DNA of 64,000 nt from Peribacillus frigoritolerans (GTDB lineage Bacteria; Bacillota; Bacilli; Bacillales; DSM-1321), in assembly GCA_030562215.1 (NCBI GenBank), contig JAUPFL010000001.1:2530501-2594500 (forward strand), written 5' to 3'. The position numbers and the translations under genes were made by a program. Shown one piece after another: positions 1 to 9,492 of the stretch. How positions within the stretch are numbered: position 1 is the first letter of the stretch; each line of letters starts with the position of its first letter. The notes beneath the pieces are model-generated. The model worked only from the letters and a program-made list of their open reading frames with translations. It was not told the DNA's origin and did not search any database.

Positions 1-111
1 TTATAGTTATTTATATGAAAATGAAGCACTATTATAAAAAACGATTCATGAATATTATCGCTTTAAATGTGTAACGATAAGCAGAAATGATGCGCTTGGA
101 GGAGACATATT

Positions 112-432
112 TTGAGCACGTACATCTGGATTCTAATCATAATCGTTACAGTCATGGCGTTATATCTGCTCTTTTATACTTATTCTGTAGCAAGGGCACA
201 GAAAGTGAAAGTCAGATATGATTCGACTATCGATGATTCAGTTAAGGAACACCCTTATTTAAAGAACCCGATATTCGTTTCTCTTTTTATTGGTACGATT
301 TTGGTTGCCGGTTTTTTTTTACTATGCTTTTCGATAATTGTAAGAAGAAGATTTCAATATCATGAAATCTTCTTTTTTATTGTGAAGGATGGGCAATGGT
401 TTCAAGGTCTAACGGAGAATGTGATTTTGTAG
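112..432 (+). CDS. Small two-helix membrane protein, C-terminus probably misframed
   Basis: Unrecognised 106-residue reading frame starting at TTG behind a GGAGGAG ribosome site at 99-105. Residues 3-27 and about 55-72 are hydrophobic, with a charged loop between them (KEHPYLKNP), so two membrane segments are likely. After a run of nine T at 312-320 the frame runs through a clear terminator hairpin at 347-378. With one T fewer in that run, the protein would stop at 337 with 74 residues, just before the hairpin. I think 337 is the real end. No function can be assigned. Confidence 0.55.
   Translation: MSTYIWILIIIVTVMALYLLFYTYSVARAQKVKVRYDSTIDDSVKEHPYLKNPIFVSLFIGTILVAGFFLLCFSIIVRRRFQYHEIFFFIVKDGQWFQGLTENVIL
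347..378 (+). terminator. Rho-independent terminator
   Basis: Ten-base stem GAAGATTTCA / TGAAATCTTC with a six-base loop, followed by six T. It lies inside the apparent reading frame of the upstream gene, which suggests that gene ends before it. Confidence 0.8.
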
Positions 433-519
433 TTTGGCTTTGATTCTTGACGGGTATTGAAAGACATAGGCAAAAATCCGAATCAGTAGGAGAAATTCTA
501 TAACTAGGAGATGATTGTA

Positions 520-999
520 ATGTGTAAGTATTTAGTTGCATGTCTTGCCAGCGTCCTTTTATTTTTAAGTGGGGGGTTCACTGCTTCAGCGGAGGGCTTA
601 CATAGAGAGGAAGTACTATCTTTAGTACAAGATGCCATGGAGAATCAAGGTTCTATCAGTGAGGAAGTACGTTCTAAGGAAGCTATTGAAGGAATGTTGG
701 ATCAACATTTCACAGATGATTTCATCGAGAAGTTTGTCCAAGCGAATGTAGTGAAAGTCGATGGCGGTTATATCGCATTTGGTTCAGATTTCGCTCCTTA
801 TTATATCCCTTTTTTCAGTTACGACAAGAATACTGAAATTGTATATGGGAAAAACGGTGATGTCATTTATGTTCAGGAAGAATTCCAGGACACTGGGGAC
901 GGACCTGTATCGATGGGAAAACATGTTGAATCAGTTACTTTGAAAAAGGAAAATGGCGTTTGGAAGGTAATGGATGTAAAGTATGAAAAGGGAAAATGA
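520..999 (+). CDS. Exported protein of unknown function (DUF3993-like?)
   Basis: About 159 residues. The N-terminus is a signal peptide: MCKYLVACLASVLLFLSGG, then a likely signal peptidase site near TASAEG. The mature part is acidic, helical at first (HREEVLSLVQDAME), then beta-rich with many aromatic residues. I chose the ATG at 520 over that at 511 because the TAGGAG at 505-510 would touch the earlier one. It resembles the small secreted Bacillus proteins grouped as DUF3993, but that is from memory of the pattern, not a search. It is probably a single-gene unit ending at the bidirectional terminator at 1054. Confidence 0.6.
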   Translation: MCKYLVACLASVLLFLSGGFTASAEGLHREEVLSLVQDAMENQGSISEEVRSKEAIEGMLDQHFTDDFIEKFVQANVVKVDGGYIAFGSDFAPYYIPFFSYDKNTEIVYGKNGDVIYVQEEFQDTGDGPVSMGKHVESVTLKKENGVWKVMDVKYEKGK

Positions 1000-1053
1000 A
1001 ATGGAGATATTAAAGGAAAGTCCTTCAAAGTTAAAAAGTATTGGGCTGAAATG

Positions 1054-1093
1054 AAAAAGTCTAGAGGAGGCCACAGCCTTCTCTAGACTTTTT
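1054..1093. terminator. Bidirectional terminator
   Basis: AAAAAGTCTAGAG pairs with CTCTAGACTTTTT around a short loop. The A-run and T-run flanks let it serve the exported-protein gene on the left and the minus-strand glutaredoxin gene on the right. Confidence 0.85.
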
Positions 1094-1094
1094 A

Positions 1095-1328
1095 TTATAT
1101 ATTCAGTTCTTTTTTTATTTCTTCCAATTCAAAACCAATAATGGCTTTCCCGTCGATGACGACCGTTGGTGTGGAATAAGCCCCATATTTATTGGTTAGT
1201 TCTTTACGTGCATGCCCATCTGCTTTAATATCTTTTTCTTTGTATACTATATTATTATCATCAAAGAACATTTTCATGATTTTGCAGGGAGGGCAATCAG
1301 GTTGGGTATAAAGTGTAACGTCTTTCAT
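1095..1328 (-). CDS. Glutaredoxin-family thiol-disulfide protein (NrdH-like)
   Basis: 77 residues with a thioredoxin fold. The active site is CPPC at residues 12-15 (TLYTQPDCPPCK), followed by the cis-proline segment STPTVVIDG near residue 53 and the glycine-phenylalanine GF near the end, all typical of glutaredoxin/NrdH proteins. The start is the ATG at 1328, behind GGAGG; an upstream in-frame extension has no ribosome site. It probably reduces a disulfide in the cytoplasm; the partner cannot be told because no nrd genes are nearby. Intact. Confidence 0.85.
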   Translation of the reverse strand: MKDVTLYTQPDCPPCKIMKMFFDDNNIVYKEKDIKADGHARKELTNKYGAYSTPTVVIDGKAIIGFELEEIKKELNI

Positions 1329-1419
1329 TTCATTCCTCCATATATGCTTTAGGTAAGGTTCACTTTTCATTATAGAGAATGCCAAGACATTTGAATAGGG
1401 ATAAACCTTAAGGATCGTT

Positions 1420-2378
1420 TTACCGATCTTTCTCCTGTTTTACAAGATAGTCTATCAATCCCATGGAACAAACGTTCAGGTCCATGGCAATAATATCAAA
1501 AACAGGATGATCAGCGGTAATTCCTTTTTCGCTTAAATGAACAGCGACTTCCGTGAAAATATTTTTACTGGTTGCTGCCACTTGATCCTCGAAGCTAGCA
1601 TATTCCCTATATGCCGATTTGGCAGTCTCCACAAATATAGGCAACCAGTAATGAAGTTGTTTATATACTTCCTTAGGATTTTCCGATACCCCGTAATGGC
1701 CGAAATATATACGTTCGACGCCGATGCTTTCATACAATTCCGCTGCAGCAAGCATCGCATCGGGATTAAATTGGTTTGGCGATGTTGAAGGTAAGTAAAA
1801 TTCCAAACCTTCTTCATCGAGTTCACGATAATAGATGCCTACGGTGTCACCTGAAAACATCCCTTTGGAAACCGAATCGTAAATGCTTAAATGATGGTTC
1901 GCGTGTCCTGGCGTATCATAAAAGGTCAACGTGGAAGTTTCACTTGTTTTTAGGGATTCCCTATCTTGTTTAATCAGCATTCTTTCAAATGGAATAGGTA
2001 ATATCGGATTGAAAAGCTTATTGAATTCTTCACCATAGACTGCTTTAGCCCCAGCGATCAAACGTGTTGGATCTTCTAGATGCCGTGCGCCTTTTGGGTG
2101 GACGATCACTTTGGCATTCGGACAATGCTGTAAAAAAGTCCAGCTCCACCTGCATGGTCCAAATGAATATGGGTAAGAATGATATATGTAATATCTTCGA
2201 GGGCGATTCCCAAATGTTCGAGCCCCTTCATTAAGTGGGGGATGGAAGGGCTGGCGGAAGTTTCGACTAAGGTGATGTCTTCATCGGCAATTACATATGT
2301 CCCTGTACGATTTCTTCTATCCAAATCAAAACCATCAATCAATGAAATACGATAACCAAGCTCACTAATGTTTTGCAA
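1420..2378 (-). CDS. MBL-fold metallohydrolase (one frameshift)
   Basis: Metallo-beta-lactamase-fold hydrolase of about 319 residues once repaired. The metal-binding motif HIHLDHAGG is near residue 70; later metal ligands appear in DTPGHANHH and FSGDTVG, and a C-terminal histidine in FGHYGVSE. It resembles the glyoxalase-II-like MBL proteins common in Bacillus; the substrate is unknown. The start is a TTG at 2378 behind GGGGGT. The frame breaks near 2130, where a T-run on the coding strand is one base short; adding it gives GLFLQHCPNAKVIVHP and joins the two halves. The frameshift is probably a read error. Confidence 0.8.
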
Positions 2379-2561
2379 CAGAATCTACCCCCAGAAAATT
2401 TTTCATGTACAAAATCCATTCCTTATTTTATTCTGTTAATAGTGCCATGTAAAGAATGAAGTTTTAAATTATTCTGAATTTATTTCGGCGTGGCTACTGG
2501 ATAGAAAAGTATGGTATAGTGAAACCTATCGAAAAGGTTTTATTCAGAAAGGAGAGGGAGT

Positions 2562-2801
2562 ATGTCTCAATTACAGGGCATCCTTACCAGATTGAAAAGT
2601 CTTCAAGAGCAAGCGAAGGAATCTGAATCTGCTCAACGTTTTTTTGAAATAGATGGTGTGAAAAAGTGCCAGGTTACATATTTCAGCAAAACAGAAATGT
2701 TCGAGCTTGAAGTATACAGTGATAAAGGGAAATCATCAAAATATCAATTCGATAATATTGATATGATTACCATTGAAATCTTTGATCTTCTTCAATCTTA
2801 A
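2562..2801 (+). CDS. ykuJ: YkuJ family protein
   Basis: 79 residues, intact, starting at ATG behind AAGGAGAGGGAG. The sequence (MSQLQGILTRLKSLQEQAK, then a strand-rich half ending DLLQS) is that of the YkuJ family, which folds as a small alpha/beta dimer. No biochemical role is established that I know of. In B. subtilis it also sits just upstream of the small zinc-ribbon gene and ykuL, and that order is kept here. Confidence 0.9.
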   Translation: MSQLQGILTRLKSLQEQAKESESAQRFFEIDGVKKCQVTYFSKTEMFELEVYSDKGKSSKYQFDNIDMITIEIFDLLQS

Positions 2802-2810
2802 AAAAATCAC

Positions 2811-2844
2811 AAAAGGCCGCCTTCCATTGGAAGCGGCTTTTTTA
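2811..2844 (+). terminator. Rho-independent terminator after ykuJ
   Basis: GGCCGCCTTCC pairs with GGAAGCGGC around ATT, followed by six T. Confidence 0.8.
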
Positions 2845-2916
2845 TTGTGACCCGGTCAATTTTTACTTGAATGAAGTAGTGATTTTTACGACATCTTATT
2901 AATTGGAGGGATGTAA

Positions 2917-3063
2917 ATGAAAAATCCAATGGTAATATGCCCGGAATGCGGTGAGAAAAGGGAAATGGAAAATGTATTAACGGCACAATCCAACCAAAAT
3001 GTGATTTATCAATGCCCGGAATGCGGTTTTAAACAGGTTAACATCAAAACTAGTAAGGGCTAA
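2917..3063 (+). CDS. ykzF: Small zinc-ribbon peptide (YkzF-like)
   Basis: A 48-residue gene. It carries two CPECG knuckles, at residues 8-12 and 33-37, which together make a four-cysteine zinc ribbon. The ATG at 2917 follows a TTGGAGGG ribosome site at 2903-2910; an earlier ATG at 2911 hits a stop at once. Its position between ykuJ and cbpB matches ykzF of B. subtilis. Its function is unknown; zinc binding is inferred from the cysteines only. Confidence 0.8.
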   Translation: MKNPMVICPECGEKREMENVLTAQSNQNVIYQCPECGFKQVNIKTSKG

Positions 3064-3075
3064 AGATCTCTTGCG

Positions 3076-3098
3076 AATCCCATCGTTTGGGATTTTAT
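3076..3098 (+). terminator. Weak terminator
   Basis: AATCCCA / TGGGATT stem with a short loop and TTTATT tail, 13 bases after the zinc-ribbon gene. Confidence 0.5.
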
Positions 3099-3183
3099 TG
3101 GTCTAGGAATGAGCCTTTTCTGCTTACATATGTTAAACTATAGAAAGAGCTGTATATAAAAACATATGGTAAGGGGTTTTAAC

Positions 3184-3624
3184 ATGATCGGTACTCATGA
3201 TGGGGATTTATTGGCATCCAGCGTTAAAGACTTAATGATTTCTTCTGAACGCGTGGCCCACGTGCAGGTAACCAATAATTTAGAACATGCACTATTGGTA
3301 TTAACAAAGAGCGGTTATACGGCCATTCCTGTGTTAGATCCGATGTATAAACTGCATGGTTTAATTAGCACACCAGTCATTCTTGATTCGATCTTGGGAC
3401 TGGAACGAATTGAATTTGATAATCTTGAGCATAAAAAAGTTTCCGAAATAATGAATATAGAAATACCTCGCCTGCATATTGAAGATACATTGACCAAGGG
3501 TGTGGAATTGTTGATTGATCATCCATTTGTCTGTGTGGAGAATGACGAACATGTATTTGAAGGTATCTTAACAAGAAGGGCAATCTTGAAAAAAGTATTT
3601 AAACAATATACACCTGATAAATAA
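3184..3624 (+). CDS. cbpB: CBS-domain c-di-AMP sensor CbpB/DarB
   Basis: 146 residues, intact, made of two CBS motifs (about residues 15-70 and 80-140; note SGYTAIPVLDP and HPFVCVENDEHVFEGILTRR). This is the YkuL/DarB/CbpB family. In B. subtilis the protein binds c-di-AMP, and when ligand-free it stimulates the (p)ppGpp synthetase Rel and pyruvate carboxylase; the latter gene lies at 43.9 kb here. I prefer the ATG at 3184, seven bases after TAAGGGG, over that at 3166, which has no ribosome site. Confidence 0.9.
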   Translation: MIGTHDGDLLASSVKDLMISSERVAHVQVTNNLEHALLVLTKSGYTAIPVLDPMYKLHGLISTPVILDSILGLERIEFDNLEHKKVSEIMNIEIPRLHIEDTLTKGVELLIDHPFVCVENDEHVFEGILTRRAILKKVFKQYTPDK

Positions 3625-3654
3625 GCAATGCATAAAATGACGGTTAACCTCTAG

Positions 3655-3677
3655 ACTCGCCAGTTGGCGAGTTTTCT
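3655..3677 (+). terminator. Terminator after cbpB
   Basis: ACTCGCC AGTT GGCGAGT followed by TTTTCTTGTTTTTT. Confidence 0.8.
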
Positions 3678-3792
3678 TGTTTTTTACATATTTGATCCAG
3701 TTAGTGGTGAAGTCTATAAACAGTTAGGATCATTAGGAGAGGATGCGAAAATTGGGCCATACAGTGGATAGTGCAAAAGTACAGAATAAAAA

Positions 3793-5254
3793 TTGAAACG
3801 TCCCTTCATATTAGCTGCCATCATGTTGGCTATGTTTATGAATGCTATTGAAGGGACTATCGTTTCGACGGCAATGCCGGCCATTGTTAGTGATTTAGGT
3901 GGTTTTTCACTATACAGCTGGGTCTTTTCAGGCTATTTGTTAATGAACGCCGTAACAGTTTTGATATATGGAAAGCTATCGGATATTCTCGGGAGAAAAC
4001 CTGTCTTATTATTTGGAATCGTTGTCTTTTAATTGGCTCCCTTCTTTGCGGCTTTGCCAATTCGATGACGGAACTCATCATTTATCGCTTTGTACAAGGT
4101 TTTGGGGCGGGAGCTGTAGCTCCTGTAGCTTCGACAATTATTGGTGATATCTATAAAAATGAAGAGAGGGCACGCGTTCAAGGGTATCTCTCGAGCGTTT
4201 GGGGCATTTCAGCTATCATGGGCCCAGCTTTGGGTGGCTTGCTCGTTGAATCCCTGACTTGGAAGCTTGTCTTTTGGGTCAATATTCCTTTGGGCTTACT
4301 ATCTTTTATTGGAATTTGGTTTTTCCTTCATGAAAATATCGAAAAGAAAAAACGTGATATCGATTACCTAGGTGCAACTCTATTGACATTATCCATTTCC
4401 ACTCTAATGGTGCTGCTCGTAGAAGGAGGAGTGAAATGGTCATGGGCTTCAGCTCCGGTCATATCCTTGGCATTAGTGGCCATCATCACCTTTATCCTAT
4501 TCATTCTTCAGGAAAAGAAAGCGGCCGAACCGATGATGCCATTTGAAATCTGGCAGGAGCGTTCCATTCTGATTGCGAACCTAGTATCCTTGACGACCGG
4601 GGTGATGATGATTGGATTATCAAGTTTCCTCCCTACATTCGTTCAGGGCGTGATGGAGCGCTCGCCTACGGTAGCTGGTTTTACATTGACAGCCATGTCA
4701 ATTGGCTGGCCGATCGCATCTATGGTCTCAGGCAGGTTATTGTTGAAAATAGGATTTAAATCAACCTCCCTTCTTGGAGGGTGCTCATTGATCCTTGGGA
4801 GTTTGATCCTAGTATGGATGAAGCCGGAATCCGGGCCCGTTATTGCTGCCATGGGATCCTTCTTTGTCGGTGTAGGAATGGGCTTGACTTCTACCTCATT
4901 CATTGTCGTCATTCAAAAAAACGTCAGCTGGGAACGAAGGGGGATTGCGACAGCTTCAATATGTTCATGCGTAATTTAGGAAATACTGTAGGTGCTGCAT
5001 TACTTGGGGGAATCATGAATATGAGGCTTCACGCTTATTTGAACGAGCATGCGCCAGCCGGTTCGGGAGTGACAATAGATACGGCTAATAAACTGTTGAA
5101 CAGCCAAGAACGCACGTCGCTTCCTGAAAATGTGGTAAATGTTTTACAGGAAGGACTTACATTGTCTTTACAGACGATTTATCTCATCGTACTGGTCTTC
5201 TCTGTAATCAGCTTCCTGTTACTTACGAGACTAAGAAAGAATAAGAAGGCATAG
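3793..5254 (+). CDS. MFS drug exporter, DHA2 type (frameshifted)
   Basis: Major facilitator of the 14-helix DHA2/EmrB-QacA class, about 487 residues when repaired. It has the motif A-like GKLSDILGRKP near residue 60, motif C-like SSVWGISAIMGPALGGLL near 140, and repeated hydrophobic helices to the end. It probably exports drugs or toxic metabolites with proton antiport; the substrate is unknown. Two frame breaks are visible: near 4027 (GTCTTTTAATT lacks a T; repaired it reads VVFLIGSLLCGFA) and near 4956 (TCAATATG lacks an A; repaired TASNMFMRNLGN). A third may hide near 3790: the upstream frame from 3743 or 3752 (GHTVDSAKVQNKN) would join in after one added base, giving a better start behind AGGAG. 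Confidence 0.8.
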
Positions 5255-5294
5255 AAAAAAGGGCGGACTCATTAAATGGAGTTTGCCTTTATAT

Positions 5295-5651
5295 TTAAGG
5301 AAACGCAATTCTGATGACCAATTGAATCAATAATGCGATCGTGACCGAATGTAAAATGAATTTCAACTGTCTAGTGAAGATTTTTTGTGCCACACACAAG
5401 GCAAGCTGTGATCCGATAAGGGAACCGATCGTATAATAAATGGCAATCCCCATGCAATGTTACCGGCAATGAAATAGGTAATGAATGCAGACGTACAGCT
5501 AATGGAAGTTTGAATTCTAGTAAAGGCCAGGGTTTGAAGGTAGGTGGCACCATTTCTTAAAAAGGTATACATGAGCATGGTCGCCTGTCCCGGCCAATGT
5601 GCCGACAAAGGATGCTGCAAAACTGATCGCAAGCAATAAAATGATCGTCAA
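5295..5651 (-). pseudogene. TauE/SafE permease remnant with internal deletion
   Basis: Reading leftwards from a TTG at 5651, the first 20 residues (TIILLLAISFAASFVGTLAG) look like helix 1 of a sulfite-exporter TauE/SafE protein. They run straight into what looks like the second half (MLMYTFLRNGATYLQT, then GSLIGSQLALCVAQKIF), ending at 5295. The family is usually about 250 residues with two similar halves; only about 120 remain, in at least two frames (breaks near 5590 and 5455). Missing a whole half cannot be explained by a base-call error, so I call this a real remnant. Neighbouring genes are unaffected. Confidence 0.65.
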
Positions 5652-5764
5652 AGGATATTCACTCCATTTCTTTTCTCTTGTATTATAAGCGGACTTTGTT
5701 GATAATAAAATTTAAATAAATTAAATCATCATGATAAGAATTAATTATCAAGAGGTTGGTGTGT

Positions 5765-6648
5765 ATGTCATTTTCAGAATTTCATTTATTATCAGTGCTT
5801 GCTCAGGAAATGAATATGAGAAAAGCAGCTGAGCGGTTGTTCGTTTCCCAGCCGGCTTTATCCCAGCGTTTACAATCAATAGAAAAGGATTGGGGCTCGA
5901 AACTGTTTCTGCGTTCACAAAAGGGCTGTCACTGACGCCTGCAGGTGAAGCGGTAATTCGTTTGGCCAATGAGGTTATAGAAAAAGAAGAAAAGGTCAGG
6001 GAAAGCATTCAAGCCATGGACCATGAAGTATATGGCACTTTGAAAATAGCCTGTGCATCGATTGTCGGTCAAAATTGGCTGCCGCAAGTATTGAAAAAGT
6101 TCGTCCAAAAATACCCGTATGCAAAAATTTCCTTGATCACTGGCTGGAGCAGTGAGATTTTAAAGTCTTTGTATGAAGGGCAAGTGCATATTGGCATCAT
6201 AAGGGGAGCCCCGGATTGGAAAGGGGTTAAACAGCATTTATTCACGGATATGCTGTATTTAGTGGATACTGAAATGAAGGAACTGAATCAAGTGTTCGAA
6301 ACGGACCGGCCATTCATTCAGTTTAAAAGCGATTCGAATTATTACCAGGAAATCCAGGACTGGTGGCATCGGCAATTTAAAACGACACCAAAAAACACCA
6401 TAGTCGTTGATCAAATCGAAACATGCAAACAAATGGTATTTAATGGAATTGGTTATGCGATCCTGCCAGCCATCACTTTACATGATAAAGATACGAATGT
6501 TTTTAAAATCCCTTTACTGGATGGGCATAATCACTCAATCGAACGTGATACATGGCTTTGCGGCTATGAGTCTGCCTTCCAGTTAAAGCAAGTACAGGCA
6601 TTCACGGAAGTGGTGAAAGAGCATATTCGCGACCAAGGAATGTTATAG
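5765..6648 (+). CDS. ccpC: LysR-type regulator CcpC (one frameshift)
   Basis: LysR family regulator, 294 residues when repaired. The N-terminal helix-turn-helix is clear (MRKAAERLFVSQPALSQRLQ), followed by the conserved SQKGLSLTPAG and a substrate-binding domain with SLITGWSSEILKSLYEGQVH and the VDQIETCKQM segment. These match CcpC of B. subtilis, the citrate-responsive repressor of citZ and citB. The frame breaks near 5925 in the AAAAGGG run (one base). In B. subtilis flavodoxin genes follow ccpC; here dapH follows directly. The start ATG at 5765 lies behind GAGGTTGG. Confidence 0.85.
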
Positions 6649-6772
6649 GTTCGCCGACAAAAATGTCAATAGGGCAGAATAATATATAAGAGTGACATTC
6701 AACTTGTCTTGCCGGCAGTTGTCTGGTAAATTTAAAACGAGTAATGATACATAATTAGGAGGTTTACCCGGA

Positions 6773-7483
6773 ATGAATAAAATGGATGCAAACGAAATTA
6801 TTTCTTTTATCTCGAATAGTAAAAAATCAACACCTGTAAAGGTATATGTCAAAGGCGATTTAGAAGGCGTGGATTTTGGTGCAGCTTCTAAAACTTTCAT
6901 AACAGGAAATACAGGGGTTGTATTCGGTGAGTGGTCTGAAGTCGAAGAAGCAATCAAGGCAGCAGGAACAAAAATCGAGGATTATGTAGTTGAAAATGAT
7001 CGTCGTAACTCTGCGATTCCTTTATTGGACCTAAAAGGCATCAAAGCCCGTATCGAGCCAGGCGCAATAATCCGTGACCAAGTGTCCATTGGAGACAACG
7101 CAGTCATCATGATGGGTGCATCAATCAATATTGGTTCTGTCATCGGTGAAGGTACAATGATCGACATGAACGCAATTCTGGGCGGACGTGCAACAGTGGG
7201 CAAAAACTGTCACGTAGGTGCTGGTGCCGTTTTAGCAGGTGTCATCGAGCCGCCTTCAGCCCAGCCGGTCATTTTGGAGGATGATGTGTTAATCGGAGCC
7301 AATGCGGTCGTACTAGAAGGTGTCAAAATCGGTGAAGGTTCCGTTGTGGCAGCTGGTGCAGTTGTAACGAAAGACGTTCCTCCTTACTCCGTGGCTGCTG
7401 GTATCCCGGCGAGGGTCATTAAACAAATTGACGAAAAAACTAAATCAAAAACAGAAATCATGCAAGAACTTCGTCAACTTTAA
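6773..7483 (+). CDS. dapH: Tetrahydrodipicolinate N-acetyltransferase
   Basis: 236 residues, intact, behind TTAGGAGG. Residues 90-200 are left-handed beta-helix hexapeptide repeats ([20 protein letters not shown] and following), preceded by a helical N-terminal domain. This is the YkuQ/DapH (also called DapD) enzyme that acetylates L-2,3,4,5-tetrahydrodipicolinate with acetyl-CoA in the acetylase branch of diaminopimelate and lysine synthesis. The deacetylase gene of the same branch follows 68 bases later, separated by a strong hairpin. Confidence 0.95.
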   Translation: MNKMDANEIISFISNSKKSTPVKVYVKGDLEGVDFGAASKTFITGNTGVVFGEWSEVEEAIKAAGTKIEDYVVENDRRNSAIPLLDLKGIKARIEPGAIIRDQVSIGDNAVIMMGASINIGSVIGEGTMIDMNAILGGRATVGKNCHVGAGAVLAGVIEPPSAQPVILEDDVLIGANAVVLEGVKIGEGSVVAAGAVVTKDVPPYSVAAGIPARVIKQIDEKTKSKTEIMQELRQL

Positions 7484-7505
7484 TTTCTTTAGTGAATATT
7501 GCCTG

Positions 7506-7531
7506 AAGCGTGGATAAATATATCCACGCTT
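7506..7531 (+). promoter_or_regulatory. Intercistronic hairpin between dapH and ykuR
   Basis: AAGCGTGGATA and TATCCACGCTT form a perfect 11-base stem with an AATA loop, 22 bases after the dapH stop and just before the ykuR ribosome site (ATAGGAGGG). No T-run follows, so it is more likely an mRNA-stability or attenuation element than a simple terminator. Confidence 0.6.
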
Positions 7532-7551
7532 TCTGTATAGGAGGGAATAAT

Positions 7552-8681
7552 GTGGAAAAAAACCCTTTTGCCAAGATCCGGCGTGATTTGCATCAAATAC
7601 CGGAGATAGGGTTCAAAGAATTCAAGACACAGCAATACCTACTGAATTACATAATGAATTTGGCCCAGGAGCGAATGGAAATAGAAACTTGGCGGACTGG
7701 GATATTCGTGAAAGTGAAGGGAATGAACCCTCGAAAAACAATTGGCTACAGGGCTGATATTGACGGTCTGCCGATAAAAGAGGAAACCGGATTGCCGTTT
7801 TCATCCAATCACGGGGAATATATGCATGCCTGCGGTCATGATTTTCATATGAGCATAGGTTTGGGATTATTGACATATTTCACGGAAAATCCGATCGATG
7901 ATGACTTGCTATTCATCTTCCAGCCTGCAGAAGAGGGTCCTGGAGGAGCTGAACCGATGCTTAAATCGGAAACCATGAAAAAATGGAAGCCGGATATGAT
8001 TCTTGCTTTACATATTGCTCCAGAGTATCCAGTTGGGACGATTGCCGTTAAAGAAGGGCTTCTATTTGCCAATACATCTGAATTATTCATCGATTTGAAA
8101 GGGAAAGGAGGACATGCAGCCTATCCGCACGAAACAAATGACATGGTCATTGCGGCCTGCTCGCTTGTAGGGCAGCTTCAAACGATCGTTTCCAGGAATG
8201 TCAATCCACTTGATTCGGCTGTCATTACAGTTGGGAAGATTACTGGAGGCACCGTTCAAAATATTATTGCGGAGACAGCGCGGTTAGAAGGCACAATACG
8301 CACTCTTAACCCTGAATCGATGGTAAAGGTCAAGTCTAGAATAAAAGCGCTTGTGGATGGTATACAAGTGGGATATGAGTGCTTTGCTGAAATCGACTAT
8401 GGCGCGATGTATCACCAAGTGTATAATGAAGAACGGTTGACCCGGGAATTCATGGAATTCACAGAGAAGTCAACATCTGTTCATTTGCATCAATGTACTG
8501 AAGCGATGACTGGTGAAGATTTTGGTTATATGTTAAAGGAGATTCCAGGATTCATGTTCTGGCTGGGGTTTCATCGGAATACGGATTGCATCACGCTAAG
8601 TTAAGCCCGGATGAAAAAGCGATTGAACTTGCCATCGATCACTTAACGGATTATATAACGTTTAAAGGAAGCGAAGCGTAA
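7552..8681 (+). CDS. ykuR: N-acetyldiaminopimelate deacetylase (one frameshift)
   Basis: M20 family metallo-amidase, 376 residues when repaired. Metal-binding elements are [21 protein letters not shown], and [12 protein letters not shown] with the catalytic EE pair; the dimerisation domain follows ([11 protein letters not shown]). It removes the acetyl group from N-acetyl-LL-diaminopimelate, next in the pathway to DapH. The GTG at 7552 is placed by ATAGGAGGG at 7537-7545. Near 8563, CTGGGGTTTCATC lacks one G; repaired it reads [20 protein letters not shown] and runs to TAA at 8681, the normal C-terminus. Confidence 0.9.
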
Positions 8682-8742
8682 AAATGAGTTTCAGTACAGA
8701 ACATGCTCTAAAGAAAGAACGAATGACGTTGGAGGGCTTATT

Positions 8743-9404
8743 GTGAAAAAGAATTTGCGGTGATTGGACTTGGCCGTTTTGGCGGCAGCATAGTCAAGAC
8801 ATTAGCTGAAGAAGGATTAGGGGTTCTGGCTATCGATGCCGACGAAGATCGAGTGAATGAATTTGCCAGAATAGCTTCACATGCCGTAGTAGGGGATACG
8901 ACAGATGAAAATGTACTGAGAAACATAGGAATTCGTAATTTTGATCACGTCATTGTAGCGATTGGCGAGAATATTCAAGCTAGTATATTGACGACTCTCA
9001 TGCTTAAGGAATTAGGTGTCGGAAATGTTACGGTTAAAGCGCAAAATGATTATCATGAGAAGGTTCTTCGTAAAATCGGGGCCGACTTTGTTGTGCACCC
9101 CGAACGAGATATGGGGAGAAGGATTGCCCATAATATCGTCTCCAATAATATTCTCGATTATTTGGAGCTTTCTGATGAACACTCCATCGTCGAAATTGTT
9201 GCAAGCCAAAAGATGAATGGAAACTCGATATTTGACCTTGATATCCGTGCTCACTATGGGCTGAATATAGTCGCGATCAAAAGAGGGAACGAAATAAATG
9301 TCTCGCCACAGGCGAGCGATTTAATTCATAAAGGTGATATATTGATCGTCATCGGCGCGGATTCGGACATCAATCGCTTTGAAAAAAGATTGTGGAATAA
9401 GTAA
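8743..9404 (+). CDS. ktrC: Potassium uptake regulator KtrC (one frameshift)
   Basis: RCK protein of 220 residues when repaired. The Rossmann fold starts with FAVIGLGRFGGS; the nucleotide acidic end is LAIDADEDRV; the C-terminal RCK_C domain (residues 135-220, ending IVIGADSDINRFEKRL) binds c-di-AMP in relatives. KtrC gates the KtrD potassium channel at the membrane. The start is GTG at 8743 behind GGAGGG. One A is missing near 8752 (AAAAAGAATTTGCGG), which splits the first few codons from the rest. The ktrC-rnjA neighbourhood is as in B. subtilis. Confidence 0.9.
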
Positions 9405-9442
9405 ACGTCCTGCTAAAATCGAGCAGCGCTTTTATCAAAGGA

Positions 9443-9492
9443 AAACAAAAAGGTTTCGGAATGGTCTCATTCCGAAACCTTTTTGTTTTTGG
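9443..9492 (+). terminator. Strong terminator after ktrC
   Basis: CAAAAAGGTTTCGGAATG pairs perfectly with CATTCCGAAACCTTTTTG around GTCT, followed by TTTTTGG. Confidence 0.85.

Noticed and set aside
1-111. Tail of an upstream gene (possible ykuI end) at the window edge
   Set aside because: Two frames end here (at about 37 and 74) but neither gives enough sequence to identify a protein.
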